This document shows, piece by piece, positions 58,010 to 64,000 of a stretch of 64,000 nt of DNA. Made by a program: the position numbers and the translations under genes. The stretch lies in NCBI RefSeq assembly GCF_001238295.1, contig NZ_LGXZ01000007.1:1-64000 (forward strand). Reading direction: 5' to 3'. The notes under the pieces are model-generated. The model worked only from the letters and a program-made list of their open reading frames with translations. It was not told the DNA's origin and did not search any database. The DNA is from Ruegeria sp. 6PALISEP08. GTDB lineage: Bacteria; Pseudomonadota; Alphaproteobacteria; Rhodobacterales; Rhodobacteraceae. Each line of letters starts with the position of its first letter. Position 1 is the stretch's first letter.

Positions 58010-59377
58010 TCAGTCTCCGGAAATTTGGCGTTCAATCTGGCGGGCAAAGCGCAGCAGCCGTTCGTCCGATCCTTTCGGGCCGGTGATGTGAAGACCCACA
58101 GGCATACCGTCCGAAGACTGGCCCATGGGGATAGAAACCGATGGAAGCTCCATCGTGGGTGTCAGAGTGACTGTGCGCCAGTCCTCGGTGATTTCGCTGT
58201 CGCGCAGGTCAGCGCTGAACGGCATACCAGTGGCGGTGGGCCAAAGGGCAAAATCATAGCGGGTGAAAAACGTGACAACCGAGTCCCAGACTTGACGGCG
58301 CGTCGTTTGATAGGCGATCAGATCAGACAGGCTTTGCCCTTCACCCTGTGCGCAGGCGGTGCGGTAGCTCTCGCCTGCCAATGACATGTCTGGATTCAGA
58401 GCAGCGCGCATTTGCAAGGCGCATTGGCCCCGAATGATGTTGTTATGTGCAAGCAGCGGGGTAAGGTCCGGGGCCATGTCTTCATCGACGAGCCAACCCA
58501 GATCGCGGCACAGATCAGCAACCGGGGCCAAAGCCGCCTTTACCGAAGGATCAACACTGGCCCCAAAGGGCGCCAGGCTCAACGCCGCGCGTCCGACCGT
58601 CAGCGGGATGTCCAACGCGGCGGGGTCCGGGTAACTGCCGGTAAAACCAAGGGGCTGGTTGGGCGTCGGCCCCTGCATCACGCTGAGCATCAAAGCGAGG
58701 TCTGAGACGGTGCGCGCCATTGGGCATGGAACGGACAACCCGTCGAAAGGGGCCGGGTTCGGATCCATAGGCACCAAACCCGATGTGGGGCGCATACCGA
58801 CCACACCACACCATGCGGCAGGTGTACGGGCACTGCCCCCAAGATCCGAGCCATCAGCAAGCGCGACCATGTTGGCGGCCAGCGCGGCCGCGGCGCCACC
58901 AGAGCTACCCGCGACCGTCTTTTCAGGGTTTAGCGGGTTGCGCGTCGTGCCTGCTAAAAAGTTCGTGGTTTGACCGGAAAAAGTGAACTCGGGCGTGTTT
59001 GTTTTGCCAACAATAATGGCACCAGCCGCCCGCAGGCGCGCCACGTGGAGCGCGTCTTTTGTAGGGACATGTTCGGAAAAGCTTTTTGACCCGTGCGTGG
59101 TTCGCAGACCGGCGGTCTCAAAGCAATCCTTGATCGCGATGGGCAGCCCATGCAGCGGTCCGGCAAACTGCCCGCGCACAGCCATCTTGTCCAATTCATC
59201 GGCCCGAGCACTTGCGGCGTCCCAGTCCAACGTGACAAAAGCGTTCACCCCGGCTGTGTCGTCTTCGACACGGGTACGGTACGCGTCAAGAACTTCATCA
59301 CTACTCAGGGTTTGGGCGCGCAGATCGGTCGCAAGGTCGGTCGCCGATTTCTCAATGATATTTGTTCGTTGCAGCAA
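58010..59377 (-). CDS. Amidase (amidase signature family)
   Basis: Hydrolyses an amide to an acid and ammonia or amine. The 455-residue length is standard. The Ser-cisSer-Lys catalytic triad is visible: Lys83 in LPIAIKDCFE, Ser158/Ser159 in TVAGSSGGAAAA, and Ser182 in GSDLGGSARTPA. The substrate is unknown; relatives include aryl amidases and GatA-like enzymes, but without the rest of the GatCAB genes here a tRNA role is unlikely. It lies between the FAD/GcvT fusion dehydrogenase and the ThDP enzyme with gaps of two and three bases, so it belongs to their pathway. Confidence 0.9.
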   Translation of the reverse strand: MLQRTNIIEKSATDLATDLRAQTLSSDEVLDAYRTRVEDDTAGVNAFVTLDWDAASARADELDKMAVRGQFAGPLHGLPIAIKDCFETAGLRTTHGSKSFSEHVPTKDALHVARLRAAGAIIVGKTNTPEFTFSGQTTNFLAGTTRNPLNPEKTVAGSSGGAAAALAANMVALADGSDLGGSARTPAAWCGVVGMRPTSGLVPMDPNPAPFDGLSVPCPMARTVSDLALMLSVMQGPTPNQPLGFTGSYPDPAALDIPLTVGRAALSLAPFGASVDPSVKAALAPVADLCRDLGWLVDEDMAPDLTPLLAHNNIIRGQCALQMRAALNPDMSLAGESYRTACAQGEGQSLSDLIAYQTTRRQVWDSVVTFFTRYDFALWPTATGMPFSADLRDSEITEDWRTVTLTPTMELPSVSIPMGQSSDGMPVGLHITGPKGSDERLLRFARQIERQISGD

Positions 59378-59380
59378 GTG

Positions 59381-61792
59381 TCACTCCTCGGATCGCGGCC
59401 GCAGATTCTGCGGGTCGAGAAGCGCATCCTGATGGACGGTCACCGGGATGTCACGATTCAGAATTCGGACACTGAGACCTGTTTGCGGCGTACCTTTTCG
59501 GACAAACAGCCAGCCAAGCGACTTGCCAATCGTGTACCCGTACCCGCCCGACGTCGTCAGACCCACGGGATTTCCGTTCAGTAAAACCGGTTCTCCACCG
59601 TGAATGTCGATGTCATCTGCATGTAGCTCTGCGTAGAACAGCTGCCATGTCGGATCGCGTTTCAACAACGCGTCGCGGCCCAGGAAATCACGCCCTTCGC
59701 TGACAACAAAACGGTCGAGTCCGACGTCAAGCGGGCCAACATCCGTGGTCAGTTCGCCACTGGCGCGATAAGCTTTTTCCATGCGCATCCCGTTGAACGC
59801 ATAGGAACCCAGATCGGTCAGCCCATGCTTGGCCCCCGCTTCGAATAGTGCGTCATAGAGATCACCGATCTGACCTAACGGCGCGTGCAATTCCCACCCC
59901 AACTCGCCAACAAACGAGACCCGCAAGACATAGCAGGGAATGCCCGCAACACGGATTTCCTGCCCCGAAAGCCATGGAAAGGCGCGGTTGGACAGGTCGG
60001 CATCGGTAAGCTCGGACAAGATACGGCGCGACGCAGGGCCGGACAACGCCAACATCCCCCAATCCGCCGAACGGTTGATCATGGTCACATCCTCGCCCGG
60101 ACGGATGTGTGATCTGATCCAGTCAAAATCCGGGGCGGCCCGGGCGATGGGAGAGCCGGTGAAGAACCGATCCTGAGCAATCCGCCAGATAGTGATCTCG
60201 GTCTCGAAACGGCCATGTGATGTCAGCAAATGGTTCAAGCTGATCCGCCCGTCTTTCGTCGGAATACGGTTGGCCGAAAGCCTGTCCAACAGAGCGCCTG
60301 CATCCTTGCCTGAGATTTCGAATTGGGCAAACGCGCAGAGGTCTATCACACCGGCAGAATTGCGGGTGGTCTCAGCTTCGGCGCTGGCGTTTTCGTGCCA
60401 GCGCTGATGCCCCCAGCCGATCTGCTCAACTTCTCCCACTTCACCGAAATAGCGCGGGCGCTCCCATCCGGCGATTTCACCGAAAACTGCGCCCTTGACG
60501 GCAAGCCGGTCATACAACGGGTGCTTTCTCAACGGTCGCAGGCTGTCGAACTGCTTGCCCGGACACGGCGTGTCATGGCGGCGCATGAACTCGTCCTTGG
60601 TGCGCTCGACGATGAAGCTGTCCGAGGCGAAATCTCCGTAACGGCGGGGATCGAAGCCGCGCGTGTTGATCTCGGCCTCGCCATGCACCATCCAATCGGC
60701 GAGCACCTTGCCCGCACCGCCGCCCCACGCCAACCCGATGGACGAACCACAGGACAGCCAGACATTTGGGGCACCAGATGGCCCCACCAACATCCCACCA
60801 TCGGGCGTGTGCGTGATGGCCCCACGCACGACACGTTTGATACCAAGCTCGGCCAGGATCGGCATTTTGTCGAAGGCCACCATAAGAAAATCGCCGATCG
60901 AGTCATAATCGGCCTGAAACAGCTCATTCTCCGCTGCCCATGGCGCACCTTTGGGCATTTCCCAGACTGTCGGGCAGACATGGCCTTCATAAATTCCGAT
61001 CAAGCCGGATTTCTGTTCCTGCCGGATGTAGCCGCCATACGCGTTGTCGCGCATCACGGGTAGCTCCGGCCTGTCGGCGAACTGCGGCACGGTGTCCGTC
61101 ACAAGGTAATGATGCAGACAGGACACCGAGGGGATTTTCAAACCGAACCACTCACCAACCTGATTGGCGTATGAGCCGGCGGCAATCACCACATGTTCGG
61201 CCAGAACGTCACCCTTTTCCGTCTGCAGCAGCCACATATCGCCTTTGCGAGAGGCCCCGATTACCCGGTTGTGTCGTTCGATCCGCGCACCGCGCGATCG
61301 GGTTGCGACGGCCAGCGCCATGGTCACACTTGAGGGGTCGATATGCCCATCCGCATAGGTGCGAACCGCGGCCTTCACGTCATCAACCCTGTAAAACGGG
61401 TTGATCTGCGCCACCTCTTCCGAGCCGATCAGATCCATTGGCAGGTCCAACAGCTTGCCCACGCCCATGATCGATTTCATCCAATCGACTTCATCGTCGG
61501 TGGTGGCAATCCGGATGCCGCCGACTTCGTGCCAGCCGATGCTTTGCCCGGTTTCGGCCTCGACCCGCTTGTAGGTTTCGATGGAGGTTTTGTTGATCCA
61601 CCCCATAAGGCGGCTGCCAACCGCATGGGCGATCTGACCGGCGGCGTGCCATGTGGAACCGCTGGTCAGTTCTGCTTTTTCAAACAGGATCGTGTCAGTC
61701 CATCCGTTTTCCGCCAGCTGAAACTGCGCGGCAACGCCCATGATGCCGCCGCCTATAATGGCTACCCGTGTGGATTGGATCGTATCGCTCAT
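59381..61792 (-). CDS. FAD dehydrogenase with aminomethyltransferase (GcvT) domain, DMGDH/sarcosine dehydrogenase-like
   Basis: A 803-residue fusion. The N-terminal FAD domain has VAIIGGGIMGVAAQFQLAENG and the covalent-FAD motif GSTWHAAG (His49). The C-terminal half is a folate-binding GCV_T-type domain (WGMLALSGPASRRILSELTDAD; RVSFVGELGWELHAPLG; GMRMEKAYR). Such fusions oxidise N-methyl amino acids (dimethylglycine, sarcosine, related compounds) and pass the one-carbon unit to tetrahydrofolate. The start at 61792 forms a four-base overlap with the upstream paralogous gene. Electron acceptor probably an ETF-like protein, not in the window. Confidence 0.92.
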   Translation of the reverse strand: MSDTIQSTRVAIIGGGIMGVAAQFQLAENGWTDTILFEKAELTSGSTWHAAGQIAHAVGSRLMGWINKTSIETYKRVEAETGQSIGWHEVGGIRIATTDDEVDWMKSIMGVGKLLDLPMDLIGSEEVAQINPFYRVDDVKAAVRTYADGHIDPSSVTMALAVATRSRGARIERHNRVIGASRKGDMWLLQTEKGDVLAEHVVIAAGSYANQVGEWFGLKIPSVSCLHHYLVTDTVPQFADRPELPVMRDNAYGGYIRQEQKSGLIGIYEGHVCPTVWEMPKGAPWAAENELFQADYDSIGDFLMVAFDKMPILAELGIKRVVRGAITHTPDGGMLVGPSGAPNVWLSCGSSIGLAWGGGAGKVLADWMVHGEAEINTRGFDPRRYGDFASDSFIVERTKDEFMRRHDTPCPGKQFDSLRPLRKHPLYDRLAVKGAVFGEIAGWERPRYFGEVGEVEQIGWGHQRWHENASAEAETTRNSAGVIDLCAFAQFEISGKDAGALLDRLSANRIPTKDGRISLNHLLTSHGRFETEITIWRIAQDRFFTGSPIARAAPDFDWIRSHIRPGEDVTMINRSADWGMLALSGPASRRILSELTDADLSNRAFPWLSGQEIRVAGIPCYVLRVSFVGELGWELHAPLGQIGDLYDALFEAGAKHGLTDLGSYAFNGMRMEKAYRASGELTTDVGPLDVGLDRFVVSEGRDFLGRDALLKRDPTWQLFYAELHADDIDIHGGEPVLLNGNPVGLTTSGGYGYTIGKSLGWLFVRKGTPQTGLSVRILNRDIPVTVHQDALLDPQNLRPRSEE

Positions 61793-64000
61793 GCGAAAGC
61801 TACCTTTGCGGGTTTGAGAGAAGCTTTGGCGGCAAAGCCTGTGCAAGCGATCTCGGCTTCGAAACCGTCCACAACATCCTGTGTTTCCAGAAGATCAAGC
61901 GGAGCGTTGATCAGGCCAAGCGCCACTGAGCGGCCAAACCGGTAACTCCACGCGGCCGAGGTGATCTGGCCCACTACGTTGCCATCGAAGTAAATAGGCT
62001 CATCATGCAAGGGGATCGCAGCGGGATCGTCAAACAAGATCGAAACGATGCGCCGCTTGGGTTTGTGGTCCTGCAAGGCATCTTCACCGACAAACCCGGT
62101 ACCCATGGCGCAGAACACGCCCAACCCGGCCTCAAGCGGAGTGGTACCCGGTGTCAGTTCGTGGCCGAAAGCCCTAAAGCCACTTTCGATGCGAAGCGAT
62201 CCGCTGGCATAAAGCCCCGCATGGCTTGCCCCAGCAGCGACCAGCGCTTCGTGCGCAGCCATCGCCATCTCGGCCGGGATGTAGAGTTCATAGCCTTCTT
62301 CGCCGGTAAAGCTGAGCCGCCCCGCCCATCCTCGCGCCAGACCAATCTCAACCGGGGCGAACCGGAAGCGTTTCAGTTCGGGCACAGGTGTGTTTGTCGT
62401 TACTTGCAGAACCTCGCGCGCTTTCGCTCCGGCGAGCCCCAATATGGCATATCCACTAGTCACATCAGAGAACTCGGCACGATAGTTAGTCCTAGTGTCC
62501 CGCATCCGTTGCATCACACGGACGGTCTCATTGGCGCCGACGATCATCAGATAGGTTTCAGGCCAATGCCGCTGCACGGTCAGATCACTTTCGACACCGC
62601 CGCGCGCGTTCAGAATCTGAGTGTAGGCGATACGGCCCTCGGGGATATCCATTTGCGCGGCGCAGAGCCGGTTCAGAAAGGCACATGCATCCGGCCCCTG
62701 CACCATGATCTTGCCAAAGGCGCTTTGATCCAGAATGGCCGCACCGCTGCGGCAGGCTTCAACCTCTTGTCCAACCTGATCACGCCAGGCTGGTACACCA
62801 AAGGTCAGCGGCAGATGGGCGGCTTCGCCACCGAAATGCACCGCGCGCTCCCAACCTCCACGGGCTTCGAATTGCGCTCCGGCGGCCACCAACCCGGCAT
62901 GAATGGGCGACCGGCGCTGACCTCGCGCTGTCTCCATCGTGCGCCCGGGAAAAGGATTGTCATAGTGCCGACCCAGCACCTCGGGGATGCGGGCTTCCAG
63001 CGCGCCAAGGACGTTCATTTCAGGGCTGAACCGGCGAATGTCGGCCTCGTTCAGCTCTATGGTGGGTTCACCGGCAATAATCCATTCGGCCAGCGCTTTG
63101 CCTGCTCCGCCAGCCAGAGCAATACCGGTGGAGTTCATCCCGCCCATCAGAAACAGCCCTGGCACTTCGGGGCTTTCGCCCAGAATGAACTGACTGTCGA
63201 GGGTGAAGCTTTCAGGCCCGTTCAGCAACATCCGCACCTCGGCCCGTTCCAGCGCCGGAATACGGCGCAGGGCGTTTTCCATCATCGGCATGAAATGGTC
63301 CCAGTCCTCATCCAGCAGATCGAATGAGAAATCGGCAGGCAATTTTTCCAGCGGCAGACCCTTGGCGTGTGGCTCGAACGAGCCCACCAGTAGCCCTTCA
63401 ACATCGTCACGGGCATAAAGGAAAGCGTCCTGATCGTTCAACGTGGGCAGATGTACGCCTTTTCCAAGGGCCTGAACCTCGGGCAAGGGTTTGGTCAGGA
63501 TGTAGAAATGTTCACAAGCATAAAGCGGCATGTGCGCTCCGGCCATTGCCGCGACCTCGCGCGACCAGAGCCCACAGGCGATCACAACCTCGTCGGCCTC
63601 AATGACGTGGTCGCCGACCTCGACGGCAGATATCCGACCGCTTTTCTTTTGCAGGCCAGTCACGCGGGTATCTTCAAAGATCTGAACCCCTCGCGCCCGT
63701 GCGCCTTTGGATAGCGCCAAAGCCACGTCAGAGGGGTTGACCCGCCCATCCGAGGGCGACCAGACAGCGCCAATCACATCATCAACCTCGATCAGCGGCC
63801 ACAGATCCTTGGCACGGGTCGCATCCACAACCTCGGCCTCAAGCCCGAAGGCACGGCCAAGCGAGACTTGACGTTTGATATTGGTCAGCCTGTCTTGGTT
63901 GGTGGCAAGCGTCAGTGAACCCGTTTGAGTCCAGCCCGTAGCTTGCCCGGTTTCACGTTCAAGCTCGCCATAAAGATCGATGGAATAGTTGATCAGCTTC
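61789..64000 (-). CDS. FAD dehydrogenase with GcvT domain (second, 5' end beyond the window)
   Basis: The frame runs to the window edge without a stop, so the start lies beyond 64000; the visible part is about 736 residues. It shows the FAD-domain part (IEDTRVTGLQKKSG-like FEDTRVTGLQKKSGRISAVEVGDHVIEADEVVIACGLW, split by loops), GMNSTGIALAGGAGKALAEWI, and the C-terminal GCV_T part with TSGYAILGLAGAKAREVLQV, FTGEEGYELYIPAEM and GSLRIESGFRAFGHELTP. It is paralogous to the gene directly after it, with which it shares a four-base overlap. The two probably act on related or successive N-methylated substrates. Confidence 0.9.
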   Translation of the reverse strand, partial: KLINYSIDLYGELERETGQATGWTQTGSLTLATNQDRLTNIKRQVSLGRAFGLEAEVVDATRAKDLWPLIEVDDVIGAVWSPSDGRVNPSDVALALSKGARARGVQIFEDTRVTGLQKKSGRISAVEVGDHVIEADEVVIACGLWSREVAAMAGAHMPLYACEHFYILTKPLPEVQALGKGVHLPTLNDQDAFLYARDDVEGLLVGSFEPHAKGLPLEKLPADFSFDLLDEDWDHFMPMMENALRRIPALERAEVRMLLNGPESFTLDSQFILGESPEVPGLFLMGGMNSTGIALAGGAGKALAEWIIAGEPTIELNEADIRRFSPEMNVLGALEARIPEVLGRHYDNPFPGRTMETARGQRRSPIHAGLVAAGAQFEARGGWERAVHFGGEAAHLPLTFGVPAWRDQVGQEVEACRSGAAILDQSAFGKIMVQGPDACAFLNRLCAAQMDIPEGRIAYTQILNARGGVESDLTVQRHWPETYLMIVGANETVRVMQRMRDTRTNYRAEFSDVTSGYAILGLAGAKAREVLQVTTNTPVPELKRFRFAPVEIGLARGWAGRLSFTGEEGYELYIPAEMAMAAHEALVAAGASHAGLYASGSLRIESGFRAFGHELTPGTTPLEAGLGVFCAMGTGFVGEDALQDHKPKRRIVSILFDDPAAIPLHDEPIYFDGNVVGQITSAAWSYRFGRSVALGLINAPLDLLETQDVVDGFEAEIACTGFAAKASLKPAKVAFA

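Overview
The window reads as chromosomal DNA of a marine alphaproteobacterium of the Rhodobacteraceae (roseobacter group). The basis is the gene repertoire: a cytochrome bo3 operon, a TRAP transporter, tandem FAD/aminomethyltransferase fusion dehydrogenases, a DUF2793 protein, an RHE_PE00001/DUF1612 protein and aspartate 4-decarboxylase with AspT. Genes are dense, with many 4-bp stop/start overlaps. No rRNA, tRNA, CRISPR array, prophage or insertion sequence was recognised.

Layout. 1-360 is the 3' end of an acidic protein with one EF-hand-like motif. 758-4109 is the dTDP-L-rhamnose operon rfbC-rfbB-rfbD-rfbA. 4335-6336 is a decayed type I secretion locus: a 5'-truncated RTX/dockerin gene (-) lies head to head with a 5'-truncated, frameshifted membrane fusion protein gene (+), as if one deletion removed the shared 5' region. 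6421-12422 (-) is aspT-asdA followed by a hybrid histidine kinase and an OmpR-type regulator. 12631-14175 is a sulfatase-superfamily enzyme with the residue set of phosphonate monoester hydrolases. 14409-18325 is a four-gene Mce/Mla-type lipid ABC transporter. 18433-24951 (-) is cyoABCD continuing into an EmrAB-like efflux pair. 25114-31098 carries an MltB-type lytic transglycosylase, galU, a DUF2793 gene split by a nonsense codon, and ugd.

31182-38653 holds a sterol desaturase-family hydroxylase, a LysR regulator, a DUF1612 protein, an ECF sigma/anti-sigma pair divergent from a periplasmic YceI-cytochrome c fusion, and an MsbA-like exporter. 39094-42314 is katG divergent from oxyR. 42367-45114 is an AhpD-like protein and a polar amino acid ABC transporter. 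From 45219 to the end is a catabolic region: a GntR regulator and Asp/Glu racemase-like protein divergent from a thiamine-diphosphate (ThDP) enzyme; a LysR regulator divergent from an MLE-type enolase-superfamily enzyme, an FAD amino-acid oxidoreductase, a TRAP transporter and a BASS-type permease; and a minus-strand operon of two FAD/GcvT-fold dehydrogenases, an amidase, a second ThDP enzyme and a RidA protein.

How the genes may work together. The catabolic region looks built to import an amino-acid-like or N-methylated compound, isomerise or dehydrate it (MLE-type enzyme), oxidise it (FAD enzymes), clear reactive imines (RidA) and process 2-keto products (ThDP enzymes). The substrates cannot be read from sequence. 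The most notable observations are the head-to-head deletion scar, the YceI-cytochrome c fusion opposite an ECF pair, the phosphonate-hydrolase-like sulfatase, the cyo-emrAB linkage, and well-formed candidate operators in the GntR and MLE divergent promoters. No gene set here clearly forms an undescribed system.
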